From the NCBI RefSeq assembly GCF_900095205.1, contig NZ_LT606951.1, positions 744,001 through 808,000 of the forward strand: a stretch of DNA of 64,000 nucleotides. Reading direction: 5' to 3'. The position numbers were made by a program, and so were the translations under genes. Positions 48,035 through 59,303 of the stretch are shown piece after piece. Within the stretch, counting starts at the first letter, position 1; each line of letters begins with the position of its first letter. Origin of the DNA: Polynucleobacter necessarius. GTDB taxonomy: Bacteria; Pseudomonadota; Gammaproteobacteria; Burkholderiales; Burkholderiaceae. The notes under the pieces were generated by a model, which was given only the letters and a program-made list of their open reading frames with translations, was not told the DNA's origin and made no database searches.

Positions 48035-49576
48035 CGGGATATCAGGATTGTGATGACTGCTATGAGGGCAGTCATGTTATTCAGAGGAAAGATTGGGCGT
48101 CTAATGCGCTTGATATCAAACCAAGCGTAATTTGAACTAGTGGGGCCACCCTGATCCGAGTCGCACTCTACATAGCCCTTGCTTAGCGGAAAGAATGCAG
48201 GTCGACAATACATGCGAGACTTGAGCAATACATAGGACTTGCTGGCTAAGTCGATGCCTAGAACGGTCATCACTGCAATATCGTATGGCTCTACACGTTC
48301 GGAGCTGATAACAATCTCAGCGTTTGGAGTTTGGAATAGAACACTAGGCCCCATCTTTAAGATCGATCCATTAAAGATCGGGTCAGTTACTTTGACCTTG
48401 CCATCGCTGATCACTTTTACAGATCCAGTCAATTTGAAGGGATGTTTTGTTACGCCTCGATAAGTCCAGCCAGACTTATTTCCAAGTTCAATGGTTACCT
48501 CTTTATCCTTGCCGATAGCAATGAGTTTTTGCACTGTTGATGGATCGGCTATAGGGCCTGCAGCAATATTACTTAAGCCATAGTTCAATGCAGACTCTAA
48601 TATGTCAGTCGTATCACAAGAGCCGCCTGACATCACATTATCACTATGGTCAAGCAGTAACACTGGACCATCTCCGGGAAACTTGGCCATCTCAGCAGCT
48701 CTTTGTAAAGAGAGTTCCAGTGGCGTACTTTCGTATATGAATCCATCTGCTTGAGTCAAAATCATGGCTTCTAGTTTATCCGCTAATTCATTTGCTGTAG
48801 CAATGAAAGAAGGATTGCTTGCATCGGCAACCACGATGACTGACACGCCTGCATCCTTAAAGTCCGCCAAACTAAAGCCCGCCATAATAGAGATGCCTAA
48901 AATGCCGGGTTTGGATTCCATGACAATAGCTGTATCCACTACAGCTTTCATTGCGCCTTCGTTGGTATTGCTTCTCAGGGTATGAGAAAGCAGGGGGATT
49001 TGCCGGTAAACCAACAAGGGTTTGACATCCCCTTTGAGAGAATCACGCAATAAATTACCCGCATGTAAGCCAGTTTCATAGATATCAATATGCGGATAGG
49101 TTTTGAAACTCACCATGACATCGCTGTTGTCAATCATGGCTGGCGTCACGTTACCGTGTAAATCGAGTGCCACTTGGAGTATTGGGAGCAACCGATTTAA
49201 TTCTTCGCAGCAAGTTACCTTCACCATCAACGACGCGTTCAGAGACCATTGCTCCATGTAGATCCAAGAGGATTGCATCGCATCCTTGCTCTACTGCCGC
49301 GACGATGCTATCGCAAATGCGATCATAGGCTTTTGCACAGACTGTACCGCTTGGATTGGAGAATGCACAAACGGGGGTAATAATTTCAACGGCCTCCTGC
49401 TTGGCGATAGCAATAAATGCACCCATTGCAGTCCTGGCATTTTCTTGATCTTTATAGGCATCTGCACCCCAGAGGGGATTAAAGGCTTCTAAGGGAGTGG
49501 GGATGGGTGTGAAGGTATTGGTTTCGTGCTGAAAGCGTGCAATTACCCATTTGCCACCAATTTTTTTATCAGTCAT
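48004..49576 (-). pseudogene. Broken M81 (MlrC-like) metallopeptidase
   Basis: Remnant of an M81-family metallopeptidase (microcystinase C type), about 500 residues. The N-terminus is clean from ATG 49576, with VIARFQHETNTFTPIPTPLEAF and DAILLDLHGAMVSE. A small deletion and frameshift near 49165 separates it from LDLHGNVTPAMIDNSDVMV. The remaining large region (DHSDNVMSGGSCDTT, the C-terminal MlrC domain to KRIRRPIFPLNN) is one open frame that ends with extra residues over the start of lysE. One main lesion was found; the residual open frame has no credible start of its own. Confidence 0.8.
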
Positions 49577-49590
49577 CTCAAGTCAGTTAT

Positions 49591-50856
49591 TTATTTAGAT
49601 CGTTTGGCATAAGCCAGAATGGATTGGAGAAGAACATTTGCACCAGCCTCCAAATGATCAGCTTTTGCATCTTCAATTTCATTGTGACTAACTCCATCCT
49701 TACAAGGGATGAAAATCATTCCGGTTGGAGCAAGGCTTTTCATATAAATGGCATCATGCCCAGCTCCAGAAACCGCATCCATTTGGGAATATCCTAAATC
49801 TTGGGCTGCTTTACGGATAGTTTGGATACATCCCTCATCAAAATTGCACGGAGGGAAATAAGATACTTCTTGTAAGTCGATCTTGATTGAATTATTAGTA
49901 GCGATTGCCTCAATACATTCTTTAAGCTTTAGCAGTCATCTGATTTAATATAGCGGCGTCTATATGGCGGATATCAATCGAGAACTGTACTCGCCCTGGG
50001 ATGACGTTTCTGTTATTCGGAAATACTTGCACCATACCCACTGTGCCTCTTCCATGCGGAGCATATTGATTGGCGACATCAACTACTTTTTGCATAATGC
50101 TTAGGGAATTTTGTAGAGCATCAACCCGAATCTCCATGGGAGTTGGGCCGGCATGTGCTTCAAAACCGTGGACGGTGCAATCAAACCAACGCAGACCCAT
50201 CACCGCTGGAACTACACCAATGATCTTGTCTTGATATTCCAGTATGGGTCCTTGCTCGATGTGCGCTTCAAAATAAGCGCCGCAGGGATGGTCACCAGGT
50301 TTCTGTGTACCTAAAAAACCAATGCGAGTAAGGCTCGTCTTTAACATTTTTACCATCGATATCTTTGGCTGCATAAGCTAGTTCTTGGCTAATGGCCCCA
50401 GAAAAAACTCCAGATCCCATCATGACTGGGGTAAACCGTGAACCTTCTTCATTGGTCCAGAACACAACTTCAATGGGCGCTTCAGTTTCAATTTGATGAT
50501 CATTAAGAGTTTCAATGACTTCTAGGCCTGCCAGTACGCCGTAATTACCATCGTATTTACCGCCAGTTGGTTGGGTGTCTATATGACTGCCTGTCATGAT
50601 GGGTGGCAGGTTAGGGTTCTTGCCCTCGCGGCGCATGAAGGTGTTGCCAATTTGGTCGGTCACTACAGTGAGACCAAGACTTAACGCTTTATTAATGACC
50701 CATTGACGGCCTTGCTTATCAAGATCAGTCAGGGCGTCGACAAACTCCTCCTTTAGGAGTGGCCCCAATTTGAGCCAGCTCTAATAGAGAGGAGTAGAGT
50801 CGTTCGCTACGAACACGAAGTTGTTCATCAAAGTGCGCAACGCGATTGCTTACCAA
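49591..50856 (-). pseudogene. Broken N-carbamoyl-amino-acid / allantoate amidohydrolase (M20 type)
   Basis: Remnant of a zinc hydrolase of the HyuC/AllC group (about 415 residues). The N-terminus probably starts at a TTG at 50856 (NRVAHFDEQLRVRSERLYS). A frameshift near 50765 precedes GRQWVINKALSLGLTV and the metal-binding stretch TGSHIDTQPTGGKYDG. Further breaks lie near 50340 and 49925. The C-terminus has MDAVSGAGHDAIYM and GVSHNEIEDAKADHLEAGANV to the end at 49591. It lies between the M81 and aminotransferase pseudogenes on the same strand. Confidence 0.83.
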
Positions 50857-50858
50857 AA

Positions 50859-52227
50859 TCAGAAAGCCTTCTTTAGAACTTTGCCAAAGGTGTCAATAAA
50901 GGATTCAAGCTCAGTTGGTGTGGCTACAAATGGAGGGCCCATTGCAATGGTGTCCCCAGTAATTTGAACTAGGATGCCATTCTCAATACAGCTTTCAAGA
51001 ACTTGCATACCCCGCAGACCTGGTTTTCCAGCAATCGGCTCTAAATCAATAACTGCTGCTAAGCCACAGTTGCGAATATCTAATATGCCTGGCATTCCTT
51101 TGTATGAATGAACGCCGTCCTCAAATACCTTTTCCAATACCTTGGTCTTTTCTATGATGCCATCGGACTCAAAAATGTCTAGGCAGGCATGTGCAGCTGC
51201 TGTAGCAATTGGATGTCCTGAGTAAGTAAATCCATGGAAAAACTCAATCACCTGCTCTTGGCCGCCAGCCCCAACAATGGTGTTGTAAATATCTTCACGA
51301 GCAATGACGCCACCCATCGGGATAACGCCATTCGTAATTGTTTTTGCAAACGCGATCATGTCGGGTTTGACCCCAAAACGATCCGCGCCAAAATTGGAAG
51401 CTAAACGTCCAAAGCCTGTAATGCCCTCATCAAAAATGAGCAGGATGCCATGTTTGTCACAAATTTCTCGAATTTTTTGCAAGTAACTAACTGGTGGCAC
51501 GATCACACCAGTAGACCCTTGAACGGGCCTCGAGAATGACGGCTGCAATATTACTAGCATCATGCAACAAAACAATACGCTCTAATTCATCTGCTAAATG
51601 AGCGCCCCAAGTTGGCATTCCTTTTGAGAAAGCCATTTGTGACAAATTTAATGTATGGGGAAGGTGGTCTACTCCCGGCATCATCATGGAGCCACAAATG
51701 ATTTGCGGTTTGTTGGGATTCCCCGCCGACTGAGATTCCGCCTACGCATCCACCATGATACGCACGCTCTCTGCCGATAAAGCGAGTACGACTTGCTTCG
51801 CCTTTCGCACGATGATAAGCAAGTGCAATCTTCAGAGAAGTGTCGACTGCCTCTGAGCCCGAGTTAACAAAAAATACTTTATTTAAACCAGGAGGGGCGT
51901 ACTCTTGACGATCCTTTCTGCTAGACGAAACGTTTCTGGTCCTGCCATTTGAAAGGCGGGAACATAATCCATCTTGTGATATTGCTTTTGAATGGCATCA
52001 ATAATGCGTGGATCACCATGACCTAAAGGAGAGGTCCATAGTCCGGATGCGCTATCGAATAATTTACGACCATGGTCATCGGTGTAATAAATCCCTTTGG
52101 CCGCAACCATAATTTTGGGTTTATTTTTAAAGTAGCGATTGGGCGTATACGGAAGCCAATAGGCATCCATGTTAGCTACATAAGTATCGGCGTCCATTTC
52201 CTTGAATGGAGTGTTCTCAATTTTCAT
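50859..52227 (-). pseudogene. Broken class III (omega) aminotransferase
   Basis: Remnant of a PLP-dependent aspartate aminotransferase-like class III enzyme of about 450 residues. The N-terminus is clean from ATG 52227 (YWLPYTPNRYFKNKPKIMV, then YYTDDHGRKLFDSASGLW). Breaks near 51890, 51720 and 51530 scatter the centre (VFFVNSGSEAVDTSLKIALAY in another frame). The final 238 residues read openly, including LIFDEGITGFGRL and the PLP lysine in MIAFAKTITNGVIPMGGVI. The order next to hydrolase and deacetylase pseudogenes suggests a former amino-compound pathway. Confidence 0.85.
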
Positions 52228-52241
52228 TTTGCATCTGCCTT

Positions 52242-53383
52242 TTAATGTGAATTATTGTTCTGCCAATCTATGATAAGCTTTTTAAATAAGGCTGTAGCTT
52301 GGGTAATTTTGTCGGTAAAGCAAAATTCATTGGTTTGATGCGCCATTTCTGGTTGTCCAGGTCCAAGCACTACAGTTGGGGCTCCCCAATCAAACCTTTG
52401 AGAGCAGATGCATCCGTAAAGTAAGAGATGGATTTTGGAGCAGAGCCTTTACGCCATTAATTTCTTCGCAAAAAGCATAGACTGTTTGAATCCATGGATG
52501 ATCTGGCGGGGTATAGATTCCCTCAACATCCATGATGGTTTCTAGCTTAATGTTTGGGTCGAGTGTTTTGCAAAGGCAGCCAAAAATATGCTGATGGCTT
52601 TGTCCCGGTACGGAGCGAATATCTAAGGTCATTTCAGCGGCGTCGGGAACAGAATTAATATTTAATCCTGCTTTAGCTGTACCTATATTCAATGTGCCTT
52701 GGCCCATAAGGTCATGAGGTGGAGTGTCAAACTGAAATTTCTCAAGCAGTAGGGCACCTTTGGCAAGTTTGTAAAAGCGTTATCACCCCGTTCAGGCATA
52801 GAGCCATGAGCAGTAATACCCTCAGCCTTAGCGCGGAGTCAATAAGCACCTTTGTGACCAATGTGATTGGTTCATTAGCAGTTGGTTCTGCAACGACAAA
52901 GTAACCAACCTTGCCAATAAAATCAATTACTTCTTTTTGTTGGGCAATATAGAAGGCGCCCTCACAACCGGTTTCCTCACCAGCAGTAATAATCATGCTG
53001 ATGCCGTTTTTGCCCTGAGCTAAATTGGCTGTTTTCATTGCTGCTACGATAAAAGCGGCAATACCACTTTTCATATCACTAGAGCCACGTCCAAATAATT
53101 TGCCATCCTGAATGACGCCTGAGAAAGGATCATGATCCCATGGGCGATCACCCAATGGAACTACATCTACATGCCCTGTAAAGCAAATGTTCGTGGTGTT
53201 GGGGGGCTCCTGGTATGCGCGCGACAATGCTTCTGCGTCTTGGGGCAAAGTCCACGTTGAGGCACTCAAAGTTCGCCGACTCCAACAATCCGGTTGGATA
53301 GTTGCATAACTCATCTTCATTTCCTGGGGGTTAATCGTATTAAAACGGATTAATTCTTGAGTTAATTTGACTGGATCTGGAAT
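52242..53383 (-). pseudogene. Broken ArgE/DapE-type M20 deacetylase
   Basis: Remnant of a zinc-dependent amidase of the acetylornithine deacetylase/succinyl-diaminopimelate desuccinylase family. The N-terminal IPDPVKLTQELIRFNTINP is readable near 53383, but no standard start codon lies upstream; the frame meets TAA within about 50 bp. Frame breaks follow near 53325, 53240, 52785 and 52400. Recognisable parts are CFTGHVDVVPLGDRPWDHDP, FGRGSSDMKSGIAAFI, TAGEETGCEGA and the C-terminus PEMAHQTNEFCFTDKI, ending at the TAA at 52242. Confidence 0.83.
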
Positions 53384-53431
53384 ATTTATTTGGTGCTTGT
53401 ATTTTGTCTCTTATGGTTAATGTATGGTAAT

Positions 53432-54160
53432 TCACTTATTCAATAGATGGTAGAGCACCGGAATGGCTACCGCGCTTACAACGCCATTCATGCCCATTGC
53501 CAGACTGGCATAGGTTCCTGCTTCAGGATAAATGCTAAATGCGCGTGAAGTACCTATGCCATGAGCGCCGATTCCAATGGCAAAACCTCTTTGTCACCAA
53601 GCTTTCATTTTTAAGGCATTCAGAATAAAAGGCGCAAGGATGGCGCCTAATATGCCGGTGCCGACTGCAAAAATTGCAGCTAGTGTAGGTGACACGCCGA
53701 TGCGCTCAGCAATACCCATGGCTATCGGTGCCGTCACAGATTTTGGATACATCGCTCCAGTGATGCTCGCATCTGCACCTAGAAGGGTAGCAATACCTAC
53801 TGCACTAATAATCGATACGAGACCACCAGTACATAGTGAGGCTATCAGTGGAAGAGATCTGCCTTTTAGGCTGCTAAGACCTCGATAGATAGGGATTGCA
53901 AGAGACACTGTTGCCGACCCTAGAAGAAAGTGAATGAATTGAGCGCCTTCAAAATAGGTTGAATAAGGCATCTCAATCAACTGAATCGTGGTCGCAACAA
54001 TGAGAATCGCTATCGCTACAGGATTGGCTAATGGGTTTTGCCGAGTCGATTTATAGATGCTAAGGCCGATTTGATAGGCTGCAAGAGTAATGAATAGGGC
54101 AAATAGTGGGCTCCCAGAAAGATAGACCCAAATCTCAACAATCGAGTGCTTCTCACTCAT
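53432..54160 (-). pseudogene. LrgB/YohK-family protein killed by a single TGA codon
   Basis: Membrane protein of the LrgB/YohK family, associated with murein hydrolase control or small-molecule export. The sequence reads cleanly from ATG 54160 to ALKMKAW. There a TGA (53594-53596) replaces an expected Trp codon, and the same frame continues without further damage: QRGFAIGIGAHGIGTSRAFS to YHLLNK and TGA at 53432. The hydrophobic architecture is otherwise complete. A single nonsense change suggests late inactivation. It overlaps the partner lrgA-like gene by 8 bp. Confidence 0.85.
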
Positions 54161-54503
54161 GAGGTGCTTTCTGACTCAAGAAGCGCGCAACCAATGCACT
54201 AGAGGCAATGGTAAGAATGACGCTACCAATGAGGGCGCTAATTATTGCCAATGCATTTGCCTTAAGCTGCGATAGAAATAAGACCACCCCGACTGCTGCC
54301 GGAACAAAGAGGAGTCCAAGGTATTGGCTAAATCCATCGGCAACCATGGCTAACTCAGTATTAATGCCTTTGCGCAAAACGAGCCATAACACCATGAGAA
54401 TCAGGCCGATCACAGGTCCTGGTAGGGTAGGCAAAATGAATTTAGAGGCCAGCTCGCCGAGGCTCCTCTGAAAAAGAAGGATTTGTACTAGCCCGTAAAT
54501 TAT
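54153..54503 (-). pseudogene. LrgA/CidA-family protein with a lost start codon
   Basis: Small holin-like membrane protein of the CidA/LrgA family, partner of LrgB. The complete family N-terminus is in frame (IIYGLVQILLFQRSLGELAS, then FILPTLPGPVIGLILM), but the expected initiator is ATA at 54501-54503 instead of ATG, and no other ATG or GTG lies at the N-terminus. A TTG at 54434 is the next possible start and would remove the first transmembrane helix. The rest of the 116 codons is undamaged, so inactivation is probable but not certain. Confidence 0.65.
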
Positions 54504-54629
54504 GTTTTGATCTTACAGTGCCTTGATTTATGTTGCATTGCAATAAGTAAATTCTTGGTTAATATGATCACATTATAAATAGGGTTAATTAGATCCTAAA
54601 AGAATAAATGACTGAATAGGAGAGCACAC

Positions 54630-55078
54630 ATGGCTGAGTTAAATGTCAATGGCAAAAAATACAAGGTGGATGTTGATCCAGAAACCCCATTACTTTGGGT
54701 AATCCGTGAACAAGTGGGTCTCACTGGAACTAAGTATGGCTATGGAGTCGGTCAGTGTGGTGCATGACTGTTCTATTGAACGGACAGGCTACGCGCAGCT
54801 GTGCATTGCCTGTATCCGCAGTGGCGGGTTAAAAAATCGAGACGATTGAAAGTCTCGAAAAAAGCGGTCAGCTCTCCAAAGTGCAAAAAGCTTGGGTTGA
54901 CAATCAAGTGCCTCAGTGTGGCTACTGTCAATCTGGGATGGTGATGGCCACTACAGCGTTACTGAGAAATAATCCGAAGTCTACCGATGCGCAAATTGAT
55001 GAATCCATCACCAATATTTGCCGTTGTGGCACTTTCCAACAAGTGCGCGTAGCGATTCATGCTGCTAGCAAGGCTTAA
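54630..55078 (+). pseudogene. Broken 2Fe-2S subunit of a molybdenum hydroxylase (IorA type)
   Basis: Remnant of the small iron-sulfur subunit of a xanthine-oxidase-family enzyme such as isoquinoline 1-oxidoreductase. ATG 54630 starts [20 protein letters not shown]. In the first cluster motif GQCGACTVLL one base is missing inside the second Cys codon (near 54766), which shifts the frame and destroys a ligand. An in-frame TAA follows at 54830-54832. The second cluster, QCGYCQSGM and NICRCGT, remains readable. It lies just before the large-subunit pseudogene. Confidence 0.9.
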
Positions 55079-55088
55079 GAAGATAACG

Positions 55089-57238
55089 ATGACTATGAAA
55101 ACAAATACCTCCCGCCGTCATTTTGTTATTGACTCTAGTGCTATTGCTACTGGTTTGGCTATTGGCTTTGACCTCGCTCTAATTATCTACAGCAAACGCT
55201 GCAATCGGTACTGGTACTACTGCCATGACGCCACTAGCGACCCCTGAGATTGGAGTATGGGTTGTTGTAAAGCCGAATGATGATGTGATCATCCGTGTCG
55301 TCCGCTCAGAAATGGGGCAGGGAACCATTACCGGTTTAGCGCAATTGGTTGCCGAAGAATCGCAGTGCGATTGGAAAAAGTTTTTTATGACTATCCGTCT
55401 CCTGCTGAGAACTTAAGGCGTAGCAAGGTATGGGGTAGCTACTCCACCGGCGGTAGTCGCGGTATTCGGACATCTGAGTTATATGTTCGTAAGGGCGACG
55501 CTTCCGCACGTATGATGCTCATTCAAGCTGCTGCAAATCAATGGAATGTTCCTGCGTCAGAGTGTGTTGCTGAAAATAGTGTGATTACCCACACGCTTAC
55601 CGGTAAAAAAACTACCTTCGGTAAAGTATCGGTAGCTGCATCACAGCTAGAGGTGCCCAAAGATCCGCCATTAAAAGATCCAAAAGAATGGAAGTTGATT
55701 GGCAAATCAGTTGATCGTATTGACGGAGTAGCTGACAAAGTAACGGGTAGACAAGTTTATGCCATTGACTTGAAGATGCCAGGCATGTTGGTCGCTAATA
55801 TTAAGCAGTCTCCTGTATTTGGCGGTAAAGTGTCGAGCTACGATGCCACTAAAGCATTGAGTATGAAAGGCGTTAAGAAGGTGGTTCCAGTTGGGAATTC
55901 TGCTGGAGCGGTGTAGTTGCAGAAACCTTTTGGCAAGCAAAAACTGCCATGGACCAAGTCAGCATCACTTGGGATGATGGCGCGAACGCTAACGTCTCAA
56001 GTGCTTCAATTAAAAAGATGTTAGAAGAAGGTTTAAATGCGAACGATACCTTTGTTCACAATACCAATGGTGATGTAAAGGCTGCTTTTTCTTCTGCATC
56101 TAAAACGATTGAAGCTACTTATGAAGCTTGGGTGCCAACACAAGATGGCGAAGCGTCTTTGGCCGCAGTGATTGAAGCGTCAGGACTTCCTGCGGATAAG
56201 TGCAATGTCTATAAAGTTAATCTTGGTGGTGGCTTTGGGCATCGTGGCGCTTTCCAGGATTACACAACACAGGTAGTCAATATTGCTAAGCAGATGCCTG
56301 GGACTCCGATCAAGTTAATTTGGACTCGTGAAGAAGGTATGACGCAGGGTCGTTACCATCCAGTCATGATGTGCAAGATGAGCGCTGCTATTGACGACAA
56401 GAAAAATGTTACTGGCGTCAATATGCGTCTATCTGGTCAGTCCATTTTGGCTGCAGTTCGTCCAGCAGTTGTGGCGTCATTTAAGGGCAAAGATCCGTTG
56501 GCATTTCAGGGTGTTGACCCAACTGGTGAGCACGGTATTACTTATAGTTTCCCGAATTTAAATATTGATCACGCCATGCGCAATACTCATGTGCCTCCCG
56601 GTTTTTGGCGCGGTGTGAATGTAAACCAAAATGCAATCTTTGTTGAAACGTTCATGGATGAATTGGCTGAGGCTACTGGTGTAGATGCGGGGGAGTTTCG
56701 TCGCAAGCATATGGCAGAGTATCCGCGAGCCATTGCGGTGTTGAATGCAGTGGCCGATGGTATCGGTTGGACCAAGCCGGCTGCATCTGGTGTATATCGT
56801 GGAGTAGCGCAAATACGCTCTTTTGGAGGCTACGTTGCCGCGGCTTGCGAGATTTCGGTTAAAAATGGCAATGAAGTGAAGATTCATCGTATTGTTGCTG
56901 CAACTGATCCTGGTTATGTTGTAAATCCTGCGCAAGTTGCACGCCAAGTTTCCGGTTCTTTTGTTTACGGTCTATCAGCTTTATTCGAAGAGGAAATTAC
57001 GATTGAAAATGGCGCCGTAGTTCAGAAGAACTTTGACACCTTTAACTCTATTCGTCTTTATCAGATGCCTCCAGTGGAAACCATCATCGTTCAAGGTGGC
57101 GGTAAAGATTGGGGTGGGGTTGGAGAGCCCAACGATTGCGGGGTAGCTGCACCAGCTGTTTTGAATGCATTCTATCGAGCAACAAGCAAGCGTTTGCGCA
57201 CGGTACCCCTGAAAAATAGCGGCATCAAGTTGGTATAA
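55089..57238 (+). pseudogene. Broken molybdopterin-binding large subunit (IorB type)
   Basis: Remnant of a large subunit of about 720 residues that binds the molybdenum-molybdopterin cofactor. The N-terminus has an Arg-rich signal (SRRHFVIDSSAIATGLAIGFD), then frame breaks near 55195, 55370 and 55910. The final 429 residues (55949-57238) read openly and include GGGFGHRGAFQDYTT and ending GGKDWGGVGEPNDCGVAAPA. It forms a pair with the 2Fe-2S subunit. Loss of both halves removes the enzyme; the substrate is not known. Confidence 0.88.
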
Positions 57239-57266
57239 GAACTGGCTTTCCGCATAATTTCTACCA

Positions 57267-57712
57267 ATGAGAAAGAAGGTTGCTGTAGCATTTTTATTGC
57301 TGGCAATCTTCTCGCTTAATGCTGGAAATGCTCAGGTAATTCAGGGGGTTCAATTGTTGAATCCCTCTCTGCTGAACCAGGTAATCCAACTCGCGGCAGG
57401 GCAATTGTCGTTAGTCGTCAGACTGGATTATGTTTGTTGTGTCATAGCGGACCATTTCCAGAAGAGCGATTTCAGGGTAATTTAGCGCGTGAATTAAAAG
57501 CCAGCGTTGCTCGCTTAGATGCGCCTCAATTGAGGGCGCGCATTGTGAACGCAGCACACTTTAACTCTCAAACTATCATGCCAGCCTATTACCAAACCAG
57601 CCATTTAAATCGGGTTGCACCCAAATTTGTAGGGCAAACTATATTAAGCGGCCAAGAGATTGAAGATGTAATAGCTTTCTTATTGACTTTGAATGCTCAA
57701 AATGGCGATTGA
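57267..57712 (+). pseudogene. soxX: Broken SoxX cytochrome c
   Basis: Remnant of the diheme/monoheme cytochrome partner of SoxA in thiosulfate oxidation (periplasm). The signal peptide reads from ATG 57267. Two frame breaks (near 57350 and 57430) surround the heme-binding CLLCHSGPFPEERF. The C-terminal part, RARIVNAAHFNSQTIMPAYY and VGQTILSGQEIEDVIAFLL, ends at 57712. First gene of a soxX-Y-Z-A order. Confidence 0.85.
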
Positions 57713-57719
57713 AAAAGAG

Positions 57720-58197
57720 ATGAAAAAAATGATTCAAACTCACCGTCGAGACTGGTTTAAACAGGTCCGTGGGCTTGGGTTTTTGGCTTTAGGTTTTTGC
57801 TTTAACCCAATCGCAGCCTTTGCTAAAAAAGAAGACGCCGTAGAAGCAATCAAAAAAATTACTGGCGGAGCGAAAGTGCAAGAGGGTCGCGTTAATCTGG
57901 TTATTCCACCGCCAGTTGAGAACGGCAATTTAGTGGTGTTGAAAGTGAGTGTGGATAGTCCAATGACTGCGAATGATTATGTCAAGGCGATTCATGTCAT
58001 CGCAGAGGGCAATCCCTTGCCTAATATTTTTTACCGCTTACCTGACTCCACGATCTGGCACAGCAAATATCACTACTCGAGTTCGCTTGGCTGATAGTCA
58101 GATAGTATGGGCCATTGCTCAAATGAGTAATGGTAGTTTTTGGCAGGGCTCAGCAGAAACCTTGGTGACCCTTTCAGCCTGTACGGAGTTAGTATGA
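57720..58197 (+). pseudogene. soxY: Broken SoxY sulfur carrier protein
   Basis: Remnant of SoxY, the periplasmic carrier that holds sulfur intermediates on a C-terminal Cys. Twin-arginine-type signal (THRRDWFKQVRGLGFLALGF) from ATG 57720. The central part (LVVLKVSVDSPMTANDYVKAI) is open. A frameshift near 58035 moves the end (TTRVRLADSQIVWAIAQM, then ETLVTLSACTELV) to another frame, and the C-terminal sequence is not the Gly-Gly-Cys-Gly-Gly motif expected in active SoxY. It overlaps the soxZ start by 4 bp (ATGA). Confidence 0.85.
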
Positions 58198-58523
58198 GTA
58201 AAGCTTCTCGTACTTCCATCACCATGCCTGCAACGGCAAAAAAAGATTCCATTATCGAGATTCGAGCTATCGCACAGCATGATATGGACTCGGGCTTTCG
58301 CTATACAGAAGATGGCAAGCTTATTCCGCGTGACATCATTCGAGCCTTTACCTGTAACTACAACTCTGTAGAAGTATTTAAAGCTGATTTATTCTCAGGC
58401 ATTGGAGCCAACCCTTTAATCATTTTCAATGCTGTGGCAGTGGAGTCCGGCACGCTTGGGTTTAGGTGGGTTGGGGATAATGGCTATGAAGCAGTCAACC
58501 AGGCTAGTATTTCTGTTTCGTGA
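58194..58523 (+). CDS. soxZ: SoxZ, thiosulfate oxidation carrier subunit (open frame in a dead operon)
   Basis: SoxZ pairs with SoxY to form the carrier of the periplasmic thiosulfate oxidation cycle. It has 109 residues from ATG 58194, normal size, all in one frame. It matches the family: SIIEIRAIAQHDMDSGFRYTEDGKLIPRDII, shown here by the pieces MDSGFRYTEDGKLIPR and NPLIIFNAVAVESG. The partner SoxY and both cytochrome subunits are broken, so it has no evident function now. It is probably a small target not yet hit, rather than a gene under selection. Confidence 0.85.
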   Translation: MSKASRTSITMPATAKKDSIIEIRAIAQHDMDSGFRYTEDGKLIPRDIIRAFTCNYNSVEVFKADLFSGIGANPLIIFNAVAVESGTLGFRWVGDNGYEAVNQASISVS

Positions 58524-59286
58524 AAAGACGAGCCTTCCTATATCTAGGAACTGCCTATTTAATCTGTAGCCTCTCCATTGCGGTAGCTGGTCCTACCCAG
58601 CAATCAAGCTATGAGTTGATGTCTGCTGAGAATAAAGCGATGCAAGACGATCCATTATTAAATCCCGCGATGTTTTGGGTTGGTGATGGGGAAGCGCTGT
58701 GGCAGCAAAAGTTGGGGCCACAAAATAAATCCTGCAGCACCTGTCATGCTGATGCCAAAAAATCGATGCGTGGTGTAGCCACGCAATTCCCAAAGGTGAT
58801 AAACGGTAAGTTGCAGACTCTAGAAGGTCAAATTAATCAATGTCGCGTCAATGCCCAATCTGCTCCTGCCTTAGCCTATGAGAGCAAGGATCTTTTGGCG
58901 CTAACAAGTTTTATTGCCTTTCAGTCAAAAGGCTTACCTATCGCTATCACTCAAAGCTCAGTAAATGGACCATGCTTGCAAAAAGACCGACGTATATTTA
59001 ATGAGCGCATGGGACAACTCAATTTATCTTGCGCACAATGTCATGAAGATAGAGCGGGCTTAAAGTTAGGAGGCAGCCTTATCCTTAAGGCCATCCTAAT
59101 GCCTATCCAATTTATCGCCTGGAGTGGCAAACACTGGGAGCATTACAAAGGCGGTTGCGTAATTGTATGAGCGGAGTCAGAGCACAACAATTTGAATATG
59201 GTTCGCCAGAGATGGCTCAGCTGGAGCTCTTTCTGATGTGGCGCGCTAGAGGTCTACCCTTGGAGTCCCCAGGGGTTAGACCTTAA
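58520..59286 (+). pseudogene. soxA: SoxA cytochrome c, frameshifted near the end
   Basis: SoxA is the diheme c-type cytochrome that couples thiosulfate to SoxY. A signal peptide and both heme motifs are present: CSTCH near residue 73 and CAQCH near residue 172, with NQCR between. A frameshift near 59075 ends the present frame at 59170. The expected C-terminus (GHPNAYPIYRLEWQTLGALQ, then RRLRNCMSGVRAQ with its heme-related Cys) continues in another frame to the TAA at 59286. It starts 4 bp before the soxZ stop. Confidence 0.87.
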
Positions 59287-59303
59287 TTTGACTTTATTGC
59301 TCT

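Noticed and set aside
49151..49278. Start of an independent M81 peptidase gene at 49278
   Set aside because: That start gives a non-homologous leader. The true N-terminus lies upstream in another frame, so the two pieces are one broken gene.
45705..53596. TGA read as Trp (codon reassignment), as in some tiny symbiont genomes
   Set aside because: TGA serves as the normal stop in intact core genes (for example rimP and fabI), intact genes use TGG for Trp, and TAG, TAA and indels also break genes here.
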